Notes: generated from the letters alone by a model not told the origin. A stretch of DNA of 64,000 nt from UBA1765 sp045629945 (GCA_045629945.1 JAZQSE010000017.1:62001-126000); one strand, 5' to 3'. Positions 35,091 to 44,726 are shown, numbered from the stretch's first letter. Numbers and translations: made by a program.

Positions 35091-35260
35091 CGCGACTCTC
35101 GCTTGTTGGGTTTTATAGAAACCCATTTCGCTCGGCTATGCCAACTCGCACAAGTGCGGTTGTCGCAGCACTCACTTGTTGGGTTTTGTAGAAACCCGTT
35201 GCGCTCGGTCATGTCAGATTGAGCAAGCTCATCTGCCGCGACTCTCACTTGTTGGGTTTT
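35091..35260 (+). repeat. 73-bp tandem repeat, about 2.3 copies
   Basis: Copies begin at 35091, 35164 and 35237, each with ACTTGTTGGGTTTT or close variants. Two copies hold a hairpin GGGTTTTATAGAAACCC (or TGT variant) followed by TCGCTCGG/GCGCTCGG. The third is cut short. A weak relative (GCGACTCTCGCTTGAGATG) is at about 54564. There is no gene in 34690-35349. Confidence 0.75.
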
Positions 35261-35349
35261 ACTTAAATGTAAGACAAGTTCATAAAAAAATCTAAAAACA
35301 AGATGTTTTATGTTTGCTATATTTGAGCCTTGAAAACTGGAGTTTTATT

Positions 35350-36915
35350 GTGAAATCAGAAATTCAAAAGCGCAGAACATTTGCTATTGTCAGTCACCCA
35401 GATGCTGGTAAAACAACAATTACAGAAAAATTCTTATGGTATGGAAATGTTATCCGCGAAGCGGGGCATGTTAGAGCCAAATCAAACAGAAGTTATACCG
35501 TTAGCGACTGGATGAAAATTGAACAGCAACGTGGAATTTCTGTTTCAAGTTCTGTTTTGAATTTCCCTTTTGAAGGCTGCATGTTCAACCTGGTAGATAC
35601 CCCGGGTCACCAGGATTTCTGTGAAGATACTTATAGAGCTTTAACTGCAGTAGATGCTGCACTTGTTTTGATTGATAGCGTAAATGGTGTGGAACGCCAG
35701 ACAATTAAATTGATGGATGTTTGCCGCATGCGTCATACTCCGATTATTACGTTTATCAATAAAATGGATTTAGATGGTCGTCCTGTTTTAGACTTGTTAG
35801 ATGAAATAGAAAGCATTCTAAAAATCAAAGTAGCTCCTTTTACTTTGCCAATAGGTGTTGGAAAATTATTTAAAGGCGTTTATAGTATTGCAGAAAATAC
35901 ATTCCATACTTTTAACAAAGAAGAAGGCAGTCAGGAAATTATTCAGATGTCTGGCCCAGATGACCCGCGTCTTATTGAAATGTGTGGCGAAAATTGGGTA
36001 ACACAGTTCCGTGAAGAATACGATATGGTCACAGGAGCAATGGATCCATTTGATAAAGAAAAATTCTTAAAAGGTGAAATGTGTCCTGTATTCTTTGGGA
36101 GTGCCGTAAATAATTTTGGTGTACGCCAATTATTGAATGCTTTTGCTGAACTAGCGCCACCGCCAATGGTGCGTGTAACCGATAAACGCGATGTCAATCC
36201 AGAAGAAAATTCATTCAGTGCATTTGTCTTTAAAATTCAAGCCAATATGGACCCGAAACACCGCGATAGAACTGCTTTTTTAAGAATCTGTTCTGGAAGT
36301 TTTACTCGCGGAGAAAAAGTTTATCATTGTCGCACAGGAAGAGAAATCCGTTTAGCCGCGCCAACGGCATTTTTAGCCAAAGATAAAGAAGTGATTGATC
36401 ATGCGTATGCTGGCGATATTGTCGGTATAAATGACCCGGGTCTTTTCCGTATAGGTGATACTCTGACTGATGGCGAAAAAATGAACTTTACTGGCATTCC
36501 TGATTTTGCTCCGGAATTTTTTGCCCGCGTTACACTTTTGAATCCTTTGAAATCAAAGCAAATGGCAAAAGGTTTGGCTGAACTTTCTGAAGAAGGGGCA
36601 ACACAGCTTTACGAACCGTTGAAATCTCCGATTCCAGTAATAGGTGTTGTGGGTGAACTTCAATTTGATGTTTTGAAATATCGACTTTTGGCAGAATATG
36701 GTGCAGAAGTTTCACTTGATAAAATTCCTGCTTATGGAATTCGTTGGGTGAGTGGCGATGAAAAAGAATTAGGCAATTTTTCTGCTGAATATGCAATGGA
36801 TTGTATGCTTGATAAAGAAAGACGCTTAGTGTGTCTGTTCCCAAATGAATACCGTTTGAATTTGGCATTAAAAAATTATGAAAAATTAAAATTAGAACAA
36901 ACTTCTAGAGGATAA
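35350..36915 (+). CDS. prfC: Peptide chain release factor 3
   Basis: GTPase that recycles RF1/RF2 after termination. 521 residues from the GTG at 35350, which has GGAG nine bases upstream; in-frame TTGs further up lack support. G1 is SHPDAGKTT at about 15-23, with DTPGHQDFCEDTYR (G3) and NKMDLDGR (G4). The RF3 C-terminal domain (VGELQFDVLKYRL) is present. Family members are about 525-530 residues, so it is complete. Confidence 0.93.
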   Translation: MKSEIQKRRTFAIVSHPDAGKTTITEKFLWYGNVIREAGHVRAKSNRSYTVSDWMKIEQQRGISVSSSVLNFPFEGCMFNLVDTPGHQDFCEDTYRALTAVDAALVLIDSVNGVERQTIKLMDVCRMRHTPIITFINKMDLDGRPVLDLLDEIESILKIKVAPFTLPIGVGKLFKGVYSIAENTFHTFNKEEGSQEIIQMSGPDDPRLIEMCGENWVTQFREEYDMVTGAMDPFDKEKFLKGEMCPVFFGSAVNNFGVRQLLNAFAELAPPPMVRVTDKRDVNPEENSFSAFVFKIQANMDPKHRDRTAFLRICSGSFTRGEKVYHCRTGREIRLAAPTAFLAKDKEVIDHAYAGDIVGINDPGLFRIGDTLTDGEKMNFTGIPDFAPEFFARVTLLNPLKSKQMAKGLAELSEEGATQLYEPLKSPIPVIGVVGELQFDVLKYRLLAEYGAEVSLDKIPAYGIRWVSGDEKELGNFSAEYAMDCMLDKERRLVCLFPNEYRLNLALKNYEKLKLEQTSRG

Positions 36916-36917
36916 AA

Positions 36918-37763
36918 ATGAAAAAGTTCTTGCTTTTCTTTTTGACTGGTTTAGCTTTTGCAGGTAAAGTTGAAATTGCTTCAATAGATGCCGCTAATTC
37001 AGGTGTTGATACGAAAACGATAGAAATGCTTGTGCGAGATGCCATTGTTCAACAAGGAGAAACATTAACCGCAGAAGCTGATAGAAAATTACGTGTGAGT
37101 TTAATGCCGCTTGGTAGTTCTATTATTGTTTATGCCGAAATTGAAAATGATGGCACTATTGAAAATTCATCTAAAATGAAAGCAGAAAATCCTGATGAAT
37201 TAGATGTTGTCATTGAACGCGTTGTAAAAGCGGCGTTAGCAAACACGGCTTCTACAGAAACAGAAGAAGTTGGGAAAATTTCTGAAAAAGAACAGACAGA
37301 ACTTGAAGCTAGAAAAGGGACTTTTGTTTATAGACATGTTGGCCTCGGTCCTTCTTTTTGGCATAATATGGATGGTGAGCATCTTTTAGGGCTTGAATTG
37401 AATTATGGTCGTATTTGGGAAGCTTCTCCACAGGGTGCCATAACATTTATGGATTACAATTCAATTTCTTTTGGAGATGATTGGATTTGGCATACAACAA
37501 TACTTATTGGTGGGCGTTATTATTTTAATGCCAGTCGAATTTCTCCTTATTTTGGTTTAGGTTTTGGTATTGGTTTTGCATCGGGTAGTTTTGAAGATTC
37601 TGATATTTGGGGCTTTGCTGGTGGTGTGTCAACAGGTGTAGTTTTCTTTAGAACATCAGAAACACAATTAGAATTAGGCCTTTCTTATGATTGCTTGTTA
37701 GATGGCTTTGGTATTAGTGGCGCTTCTTCTAAGTTAGGTGTTTTTGTCGGCTTGAATTACTAA
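36918..37763 (+). CDS. Outer-membrane beta-barrel protein
   Basis: 281 residues. Signal peptide MKKFLLFFLTGLAFAG; residues about 20-110 form a small soluble domain resembling a TolB-N/nucleotide-binding-like alpha/beta fold (VRDAIVQQGETLT...). The second half is an eight-strand-type barrel with GxGxGxGFASG and a C-terminal aromatic (VGLNY). It lies 2 nt after prfC but is unrelated in function. Specific role unknown. Confidence 0.7.
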   Translation: MKKFLLFFLTGLAFAGKVEIASIDAANSGVDTKTIEMLVRDAIVQQGETLTAEADRKLRVSLMPLGSSIIVYAEIENDGTIENSSKMKAENPDELDVVIERVVKAALANTASTETEEVGKISEKEQTELEARKGTFVYRHVGLGPSFWHNMDGEHLLGLELNYGRIWEASPQGAITFMDYNSISFGDDWIWHTTILIGGRYYFNASRISPYFGLGFGIGFASGSFEDSDIWGFAGGVSTGVVFFRTSETQLELGLSYDCLLDGFGISGASSKLGVFVGLNY

Positions 37764-37766
37764 AAT

Positions 37767-39146
37767 ATGTTTTTTCATTCTTGGCTATTTATTCTTTTTG
37801 CAATAGCTGTTGTAGGGCTGTTTTATTGTCTGCCTAAAGGTTTGCCAAGGAGACTTTTACTTTTATTAGCCGGGCTTTATTTTTACGCTTGTTTTCGCCC
37901 TGAATACTTGATTTTAATGCTTGCTGTTGTTTTCATGGATTATACCGTGGCTCGTTTTATGGAAAAAACAATAGCAATAAAAAAACGCCGTTTCTTTTTA
38001 TGTTGCAGTTTATTTTTTGATTTAGGGATTCTCTTTTTATTTAAATACCTAGGCTTTTTTGAAGAAACTTGGAATGCCATTTTTTCTTCATTGAGCGGAG
38101 AAATTCATTTACCAAGTCTTTTGCTCCCAATGGGTATTTCTTTTTACACATTTCAAAGTTTAAGTTATGTGATAGATGTTTATCGAAAAAAGATTCCTGC
38201 AGAAAAAAGTTTTTTGCAATATTCATTATATGTAACGTTTTTCCCGCAATTAGTGGCTGGGCCGATTGAAAATGCAAACCACCTTTTACCGCAATTAAAA
38301 TTTGAAAATAAATCATTTGCAATAGAAAATTTTAGAATAGGAACTTTGCGGATTTTACAGGGTTTCTTTAAAAAAGCAATTCTTGCTGATTCTTTGGCTT
38401 CTATTGCAGACCCCGTTTTTTTAAATCCACAGAATGCTTCATCACTTATGATTCTTGTGTCTGCGATAGCTTTTGCTTTCCAAATTTATTTTGATTTTTC
38501 TGGCTATTCAGATATTGCTATAGGAACCGCTCGGTTGTTCGGCGTTCGTTTAATGGAAAACTTTAAAACGCCTTATTTAGCCCTCAATTTTTATGATTTT
38601 TGGAAACGCTGGCATATTTCATTGACTTCTTGGTTGCGAGAATACGTTTATTTTTCGCTAGGCGGTTCTCGTTGTAGTTCTTTACGCCATGTATTCAATG
38701 TAATGGCTGTATTTTTTGTAAGTGGATTGTGGCATGGAGCCGCTTGGACATTTGTTCTTTGGGGAATTTTACATGGGTTAATTTATTTGTATGATCAGCG
38801 TTTTTATCAAAAAGAAAATTTTAAAATCTGGCGTTGCGTACGTACATTTACTTTAGTGACATTTTTGTTCACTCTTTTTAGAGCCGAAAATTTTAATTCT
38901 TGGTTGCTTTATTGGAAATCTTTTTTCGCTCACATTCTTTCTACAGAAGGCGTGCTTATAAAATGGAGCGAATTGCTGCCTTCTATGGTTTGGGTTCCTG
39001 TTTTGTTTGGCGGGGCGATTCTTCTTTTTCAATTTTTATATTCGAATAAAAATGTCCCGATTCTATTGAAGTATTTGTTGTATTTATTGCCTTTAATTTT
39101 CTTTGGTCGTTTTTCTGGCCAGGGGTTCATTTATTTTCAGTTTTAA
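37767..39146 (+). CDS. MBOAT-family O-acyltransferase (AlgI-like)
   Basis: 459 residues, about 10-12 membrane segments. Catalytic region: WKRWHISLTSWLREYVYFSLGGSR (first conserved His) and SGLWHGAAWTFVLWGILHGL (active His in WHG). AlgI/DltB-like enzymes pass an acyl group across the inner membrane for O-acetylation of an exopolysaccharide or wall polymer. The next gene encodes an AlgJ-like periplasmic protein, so the two form a transfer pair. The acceptor is not known; no polysaccharide synthesis genes are in the window. Confidence 0.9.
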   Translation: MFFHSWLFILFAIAVVGLFYCLPKGLPRRLLLLLAGLYFYACFRPEYLILMLAVVFMDYTVARFMEKTIAIKKRRFFLCCSLFFDLGILFLFKYLGFFEETWNAIFSSLSGEIHLPSLLLPMGISFYTFQSLSYVIDVYRKKIPAEKSFLQYSLYVTFFPQLVAGPIENANHLLPQLKFENKSFAIENFRIGTLRILQGFFKKAILADSLASIADPVFLNPQNASSLMILVSAIAFAFQIYFDFSGYSDIAIGTARLFGVRLMENFKTPYLALNFYDFWKRWHISLTSWLREYVYFSLGGSRCSSLRHVFNVMAVFFVSGLWHGAAWTFVLWGILHGLIYLYDQRFYQKENFKIWRCVRTFTLVTFLFTLFRAENFNSWLLYWKSFFAHILSTEGVLIKWSELLPSMVWVPVLFGGAILLFQFLYSNKNVPILLKYLLYLLPLIFFGRFSGQGFIYFQF

Positions 39147-39155
39147 TGAGGCAAG

Positions 39156-40187
39156 ATGAATAAGCAAGAAAAAATATTTTTATGGTGCGTTTGCCTTGCA
39201 GGAATTTTTGCCAGTTTATTACTGGTGGTTTTCCTTTTAGGACTTTACCCAGTGATGCTTTCTCCGAAAGGTGATTTGTTCCGATTGACTTCGGTAAAAG
39301 AATTTGACGAACCATTTTTAAAACCATATCGAATCAATGAATCCGTAGTTTCTGCTAGTCCAGACGCCTCTTTGGTATGGTGGATTGGAGACTCTTTTTC
39401 GTTGGTGCAATTTGGGCATAAACCATTTCCAGAACGGTTCTCTGAAAAATATAAAATACCGGTTTTCTTTTCTCATTTCAATAATTTCAAAGCACAAGGC
39501 GCACAGGTTTTAGAACAACTTAAGGAACTTCCGCAAGAAAAACGGCCCAAGGTTTTATTGTTTGAGTGTGTGGAAAGGAATGTTCCTGAATGTGCTTCAT
39601 TTGTAAATGTTGAAAGAACAACCAAGCGTTCTTTTGTTCCGCCAATTTTAAACTTACTTCGTTATCGTTTGTTTATTTCAGCGACATCGTCAATTGATTT
39701 TACTTGGCGAAGATTTTTGCCTGTCTCGTATGCAAGAACTTTTTTAGATACTTATCGTTATAAATGGTATGGCGACCATCACCCATTAGCCATTCCTCGT
39801 CAAGAAGAGAAATTGCGTTACATAGAATTTGCTTCAGATTCATTTGAAAATTATGAATCAACGAGTGTGGCTTCGCTGGTTTCTAAGTTTAGAAGTTTTT
39901 CTGTGGCTGCCAAAGAATTAGGAATACAAGTTGTTTGGGTAATTCCGCCTAATCGCAATTATTTTTTCCAGTATAAAAATAAAGAAGACTTTTTTGCCCG
40001 TTCTTTGTTTCAAGAAATGCAAAAGGCAAACCTGAATTATATAGATCTTCACACGCCACTTTTCAAAGCAAGAGATGCAGGAGAATCCCTTTATTGGAAA
40101 ACTGATTCTCATTGGAACGAAAAAGCGGTAAAAATTTCTGTAGAAGCTTTAGAAAAAGTCCTTCAAAAAAAAATCGGTTTAGAATAA
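39156..40187 (+). CDS. AlgJ/AlgX-like SGNH (DHHW) acetyltransferase
   Basis: 343 residues: one N-terminal membrane anchor (about 10-30), then a periplasmic SGNH-type domain. The nucleophile region is WWIGDSFSLVQFG (GDS) and the catalytic Asp-His pair is in YWKTDSHWNEKA, as in AlgJ/AlgX/WssH partners of MBOAT proteins. GAGG lies five bases before the ATG. Direct neighbour of the MBOAT gene (9 nt), supporting a two-component O-acetylation machine. Confidence 0.8.
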   Translation: MNKQEKIFLWCVCLAGIFASLLLVVFLLGLYPVMLSPKGDLFRLTSVKEFDEPFLKPYRINESVVSASPDASLVWWIGDSFSLVQFGHKPFPERFSEKYKIPVFFSHFNNFKAQGAQVLEQLKELPQEKRPKVLLFECVERNVPECASFVNVERTTKRSFVPPILNLLRYRLFISATSSIDFTWRRFLPVSYARTFLDTYRYKWYGDHHPLAIPRQEEKLRYIEFASDSFENYESTSVASLVSKFRSFSVAAKELGIQVVWVIPPNRNYFFQYKNKEDFFARSLFQEMQKANLNYIDLHTPLFKARDAGESLYWKTDSHWNEKAVKISVEALEKVLQKKIGLE

Positions 40188-40202
40188 ACTATTTTTTAGA
40201 GT

Positions 40203-40997
40203 ATGAAACCTTATCTTGATTTGCTCTCAGACCTTTTGGAAAATGGCGTAAAACGCGGAGACCGCACAGGCACAGGTACTCTTTCTGTTTTTGGTCGCCA
40301 GAATCGCTATGACCTTTCAGCAGGGTTCCCATGCTTGACAACAAAAAAACTGCATTTGCGTTCTATTATTCATGAACTTTTGTGGTTTTTAAAAGGTGAT
40401 ACCAATATTCGTTATTTGCATGAAAATAAAGTGACCATTTGGGATGAATGGGCCGATGAAAATGGTGAATTAGGTCCTGTCTATGGTCACCAATGGCGTA
40501 GTTGGCCAACTCCAGATGGTGGTCATATCGATCAGATAGCAAATCTTGTAGAATCTTTGAAAAATAATCCAGAATCCCGTCGTCATTTGGTTTGTGCATG
40601 GAATGTTGCCGAAGTGGATAAAATGGCTTTGCCTCCTTGCCATTGCTTGTTCCAATTTTATGTTGCAGAAGGTAAACTTTCTTGCCAACTTTACCAACGC
40701 AGTGCGGATTCTTTTTTAGGTGTTCCTTTTAATATTGCCTCTTACGCACTTTTAACTATGATGCTTGCGCAAGTGACCAATTTACAAGTTGGAGAATTTG
40801 TCCATACATTCGGTGATTTGCACTTGTATTTAAATCATGTTGAACAAGCAAAAGAACAGCTTTCTAGAACGCCAAGAGCCTTGCCTACAATGAAAATCAA
40901 TCCAGATGTAAAGGATATTTTTGATTTCAAGTTTGAAGATTTTGAACTTGAAAATTACGATCCATACCCAACAATAAAAGCACCTATTGCGGTTTAG
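40203..40997 (+). CDS. thyA: Thymidylate synthase
   Basis: Makes dTMP from dUMP with methylene-THF. 264 residues, same length as E. coli ThyA, with catalytic C146 in LPPCHCLFQF, the dUMP-binding RSADSFLGVPFNIASYALL region and C-terminal APIAV. Its stop is one base before the folA start, the common thyA-folA pairing. Confidence 0.98.
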   Translation: MKPYLDLLSDLLENGVKRGDRTGTGTLSVFGRQNRYDLSAGFPCLTTKKLHLRSIIHELLWFLKGDTNIRYLHENKVTIWDEWADENGELGPVYGHQWRSWPTPDGGHIDQIANLVESLKNNPESRRHLVCAWNVAEVDKMALPPCHCLFQFYVAEGKLSCQLYQRSADSFLGVPFNIASYALLTMMLAQVTNLQVGEFVHTFGDLHLYLNHVEQAKEQLSRTPRALPTMKINPDVKDIFDFKFEDFELENYDPYPTIKAPIAV

Positions 40998-40998
40998 T

Positions 40999-41487
40999 AT
41001 GCTTGTTTCTTGCATTGTAGCAGTTTCTGAAAATGGTGTGATAGGTAAAAATGGAACATTGCCTTGGCGACTTTCTTCTGATTTAAAACGATTCAAGGAA
41101 ATCACAACAGGCCACCATATTATTCTTGGAAGAAAAAACTACGAAGATATTGGGCGTCCCTTGCCTAATCGTGTCAATTTGGTCCTTTCGCGAAAAGAAA
41201 ATTTGAAAATTGAAGGCTGTGAAGTTTTTCCTTCACTTGAAAAAGCTCTTGCATTTGCAAAAGAATCCGGTGAAACGGAATGCTTTATTATTGGCGGGGC
41301 AGAAGTTTACAAGCAGGCCATGCCATTTTGTAAAAAACTTTATTTGACTTCTGTAGAAACCACTATTGATGGTGATGTTTTTATGCCACCACTTGGTGAT
41401 GGCTGGGTTTTAGATAGCGAAGAAAAATTCAGCGCAGACGAAAAAAATCAGTATGCAACAACGTTTAAAGTCTTTTCAAGAAAGTGA
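40999..41487 (+). CDS. folA: Dihydrofolate reductase
   Basis: Regenerates THF after ThyA. 162 residues from the ATG at 40999 (a TTG four codons up is inside thyA). It shows the ENGVIGKNGTLPWRLSSDLKRFKEIT start, HHIILGRKNYEDIG and IIGGAEVYKQAM. The 3' end overlaps convergent xseA by 12 nt. Confidence 0.97.
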   Translation: MLVSCIVAVSENGVIGKNGTLPWRLSSDLKRFKEITTGHHIILGRKNYEDIGRPLPNRVNLVLSRKENLKIEGCEVFPSLEKALAFAKESGETECFIIGGAEVYKQAMPFCKKLYLTSVETTIDGDVFMPPLGDGWVLDSEEKFSADEKNQYATTFKVFSRK

Positions 41488-42792
41488 TTTTTCTTGAACT
41501 AAGGATTTGATTTTTCCATTGGCGAATTTTGTGATAATCGTATCGCCTTCTTTGATTTGTTCAAGGTTGTAAATTGGCTTGCCTTCTGAATTAAGTGTGA
41601 GGGTGTAGCCCTTTTTTAGAATAGTTTCGGGGTCTCTGGTTTTTAGGCGAAGTTCTTGTACTTCAAAATGTTTGTTTTCAAAATCCAGAATTTTTCTACA
41701 ACCATTTTTTAAGCCATCTTGGCTTCTTTTTAACCAAGAATGCATTTCGGAAAATATTTTGCTAGGTTCTTTCTGCAAATCCTTGATAAAAGAATCTAGT
41801 TGTTCATGCTTATGGATAAAAAGTTTTGAGATTCTTTGTTCTAAACTTGTTCTTAAAAAGCGAAGACGCTCTTGTTCTGAAGGGATTCTTGCATGAATTC
41901 TGCCAGCGATTTCAAAAGCTAAATCTCTGATACTTTGCCATGCCTCAGTTAGTTTGTCTATTAAAAATTTAGCACAATCGGTAGGAGTTATAAAATTTTG
42001 CCAAGCGACTTGGTCTAAAAGGCATTTGTCAATTTCATGCCCTATCCCCGTTAAAACAGGTACTGGGTAATTAGCTACTGCTCTACACAAGGCTTCGCTA
42101 TCAAAATAATTTAAATCTGTTTTTGAACCGCCACCGCGAACAATACAAACGACATCTAAATCTTGGTTTTGACGTAAAGTTCCTAAAGCCGAAAGAATCG
42201 TTGTTTCGGTTTCGTTCCCTTGCATTTTAGCGTGTATTGTTGTGACTTTAAAGGCAAATCCAGATTCTTTTAATTTAGAAGTAAAATCGTGATAAGCCGC
42301 AGAATTTTCACCAGTAATTAAACCAATGTGTAAAGGCGCGTCACTTAACGGAAGCGATTTATTTTTAAATAAAAGATTTTCTTCGCGTAAGCGTTGGAGA
42401 ATGGCTTCTCTTGTAAGTGCTAGTTCTCCGATTGTATAAGCTGGGTCAATATCTATTACACGGCCTTGAAATTTACCATAAGGAACATAAAAATCACCTT
42501 TTACGAACAACTTAACTTTTAATTCCGGTTTAAGTTCAAATGGTTTTGATAGTGTGGCTAATTTTGCTTTTAATCTGATAAAATCAAAGCGGAATATATA
42601 AAGGGGGAGAATGGCTTGAGGTTTTACATCACCTTCAATAAAATCGGCGATACTCAGGTAAATCATTTTATCGCGTTCTTGAATTTGTGTGATAACTCCA
42701 TGGACCCACGTGTCTTTAACGCGTGTATCTACAAGATTTTTAACAGCTGTCAGATATTTTGTGACAGAATAAGAACGGATAGTTTCAGACAT
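41476..42792 (-). CDS. xseA: Exodeoxyribonuclease VII large subunit
   Basis: 438 residues. N-terminal OB-fold (YSVTKYLTAVKNLVD..VHGVITQ), then the catalytic domain with IGLITGENSAAYHDF, CIVRGGGSKTDLNYFDSEALCRAVANYPVPVLTGIGHE and DQVAWQNFITPTDCA, and a C-terminal helical region. The small subunit xseB is not adjacent. Convergent to folA. Confidence 0.92.
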   Translation of the reverse strand: MSETIRSYSVTKYLTAVKNLVDTRVKDTWVHGVITQIQERDKMIYLSIADFIEGDVKPQAILPLYIFRFDFIRLKAKLATLSKPFELKPELKVKLFVKGDFYVPYGKFQGRVIDIDPAYTIGELALTREAILQRLREENLLFKNKSLPLSDAPLHIGLITGENSAAYHDFTSKLKESGFAFKVTTIHAKMQGNETETTILSALGTLRQNQDLDVVCIVRGGGSKTDLNYFDSEALCRAVANYPVPVLTGIGHEIDKCLLDQVAWQNFITPTDCAKFLIDKLTEAWQSIRDLAFEIAGRIHARIPSEQERLRFLRTSLEQRISKLFIHKHEQLDSFIKDLQKEPSKIFSEMHSWLKRSQDGLKNGCRKILDFENKHFEVQELRLKTRDPETILKKGYTLTLNSEGKPIYNLEQIKEGDTIITKFANGKIKSLVQEKSLS

Positions 42793-42983
42793 AAAAACAC
42801 ATTAAGTTAGCAAAGAAAATTTAGTGAAAAAAAAAGAAGCCGAGTTTGAAAAAGTTTTTTTCTTTTCATTAAAATCACATTTTTTGTAAAAAAATCAAAA
42901 TTATATCACGAAGTTTATTTTTGCCTTACTTTGTTGAGAAATTAAATACTATTTTCAGATAAGAATTTTTTAAAGGAATAAAA

Positions 42984-43376
42984 ATGCGTAAAATCACATT
43001 ATTACTCTCAATGACGGCCTTGTTGTATATGGGTTGTTCTTCGGGGAATCCAGCGTTGCATACATTACAAATGCAATCAGAATTAGCAGGAAATGAAGCG
43101 TCAAAAGCAAAAATCAAAAAAGAGTTTATCGAATACGCAAATGTCCCGTTAGATTCTTCGCGTTCTTCTGAAGAAATTGGCGATGACCAATTAGCTCTTG
43201 TGCAGGCAGAATTGAGTAACTTGCGCTATCGGGTTGTTTTTGCTAAAGCCCAAAAAGAAAAAGAAAAGAAAGACAGTATTTTAGTTCAAGAAGGTTTGGC
43301 AAAAGACAAACAACGTTTAGAAGAATATAAAGCTATTCTCAAACAAGAAAAAGTGGCAAAGGAGACTCAAAAATGA
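42984..43376 (+). CDS. Lipoprotein with C-terminal helix, partner of OmpA-like protein
   Basis: 130 residues. Lipoprotein signal MRKITLLLSMTALLYMGCSS (Cys18), then LHTLQMQSELAGNEASKAKI and a long Lys/Glu helix. It resembles the DUF4398 lipoproteins that often precede OmpA-family genes. The stop overlaps the OmpA-like start (ATGA). Confidence 0.72.
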   Translation: MRKITLLLSMTALLYMGCSSGNPALHTLQMQSELAGNEASKAKIKKEFIEYANVPLDSSRSSEEIGDDQLALVQAELSNLRYRVVFAKAQKEKEKKDSILVQEGLAKDKQRLEEYKAILKQEKVAKETQK

Positions 43377-44518
43377 AAAAACTAGTTTTATTGTTTTTGT
43401 CTTTAGGACTTGCTTTTTCTTTTGGAGCTGAGTCTGTACCAACAAAGCAAGCTCCTCCTAAAAAAGTTGCTAAAAAGCAATCTGTTCGCCCAGCACAGGA
43501 AAAGGTAAAAAAAGCTGCCGGTAAATTTGCAAGCCGTTGTAACGAAGGTTTGAATCAAGTAAAATCCACTATTCCTGTAACGTCTTATTTAGCGAATGTA
43601 ACTTGGGCAGAAGCCGAAGCGCGAGCAAAACAATTAGAACGTTTTGAACAAGAAATGCCTAAGTCCGATATGTTGCCTTATTTTTCAGAAGCTTGTTCGC
43701 TTTATGTAGAACTTTTAAAACTTTATACAGAAACGGATAGAATTGAAAAAAATACAAAAGCGGCCTGGCAAGAACGCCAAATGGTTATGGAAGAAATCGA
43801 AAAAACGCAAAATGCAATTGCTGATCTGAGAAAAGACAGTTTGTCTGCTTTGCAAAATGATTTATTAGCCGCTAAAAATCAGACTCTTGAAACTCAAGAA
43901 GAAATGAAAGAACGTGAAGCTCATGCCAATGCAAAACAAGATTCTTTATTGAAAGCATCAAAAGAAAGAGAAGCAACTCTTTTAGCGCAGGCTAGTGCTC
44001 GCGAAGATTCTTTACGTAGAGCCTCAAAAGAACGTGAATCAGAACTTGAAAAAGCACTTGCAGAAGAACGGGCTAAAGCAGAAGCAAGGCAGAAAGAAGC
44101 AAAATCAAAATTGAATGAACTTCAATCTAAATTGATTCAAGTCACTCAAGACGCTCGTGGAATTATTCTTTCTATGTCAGACATTTTATTTGATGTAAAT
44201 AAAGCTTCTTTAAAACAAGATTTGAAAACAAGTCTTGCAAAAGTGGCTGGCATTCTTTCTGTATATCAAGAATTGAATGTTCTTGTTGAAGGGCATACTG
44301 ATAACACAGGTTCTGAAAAGCACAATATGAAACTTTCAGAACAACGAGCTAAAAATGTGATGGATTTTTTAGTTAGTCAAGGAATTGATGCTTCTAGACT
44401 TACTTCAAAAGGTTATGGCATGACACGCCCGGTCGGCGATAACAAAACCAAAGAAGGTCGTCAGAAGAATCGTCGTGTAGACTTGGTTATTCAAGATAAA
44501 GTCTTGTTGGGGAAATAA
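43373..44518 (+). CDS. OmpA-family protein with long coiled coil
   Basis: 381 residues. Signal peptide MKKLVLLFLSLGLAFSFG, a Lys-rich segment, a coiled coil of about 130 residues (ERQMVMEEIEKTQNAIADLR and KEREATLL repeats), and a C-terminal OmpA peptidoglycan-binding domain (DILFDVNKASLK, VLVEGHTDNTGSEKHNMKLSEQRA, GYGMTRPVGDN, RQKNRRVDLVI). It anchors the envelope to the wall. Coupled to the preceding lipoprotein. Confidence 0.88.
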   Translation: MKKLVLLFLSLGLAFSFGAESVPTKQAPPKKVAKKQSVRPAQEKVKKAAGKFASRCNEGLNQVKSTIPVTSYLANVTWAEAEARAKQLERFEQEMPKSDMLPYFSEACSLYVELLKLYTETDRIEKNTKAAWQERQMVMEEIEKTQNAIADLRKDSLSALQNDLLAAKNQTLETQEEMKEREAHANAKQDSLLKASKEREATLLAQASAREDSLRRASKERESELEKALAEERAKAEARQKEAKSKLNELQSKLIQVTQDARGIILSMSDILFDVNKASLKQDLKTSLAKVAGILSVYQELNVLVEGHTDNTGSEKHNMKLSEQRAKNVMDFLVSQGIDASRLTSKGYGMTRPVGDNKTKEGRQKNRRVDLVIQDKVLLGK

Positions 44519-44706
44519 TGGCAAAAAAAATATCTGCAATGGAAGTGCGTAGAAATTTCGGAGAAATTTTAGATCAAGTTCGCTTAACAGGAGAAGAATT
44601 TGTTATCGAACGGGCTGGTAAATCTTTGGCTCGTTTGGTTCCTGTTTCGCAAGAAACGTCTGGTAAATTAGATTTTCGTGATATTTTGAAATTGCCTGGT
44701 GTGTAA
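44518..44706 (+). CDS. Phd/YefM-family antitoxin-like protein, no toxin nearby
   Basis: 62 residues: AMEVRRNFGEILDQVRLTGEEFVIERAGKSLARLVPV is the classical Phd/YefM DNA-binding half. The ATG shares a base with the ompA-like stop. No toxin ORF (Doc, RelE or VapC type) follows: a terminator comes about 20 nt later. It is therefore an orphan antitoxin or a small autoregulator. The tail that would bind a toxin is short. Confidence 0.82.
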   Translation: MAKKISAMEVRRNFGEILDQVRLTGEEFVIERAGKSLARLVPVSQETSGKLDFRDILKLPGV

Positions 44707-44726
44707 ACGAAAACAATAATTTTTAT

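Noticed and set aside
34814..35248. 144-codon minus-strand ORF
   Set aside because: Lies entirely over the repeat array before prfC; no domain and composition follows the repeats.
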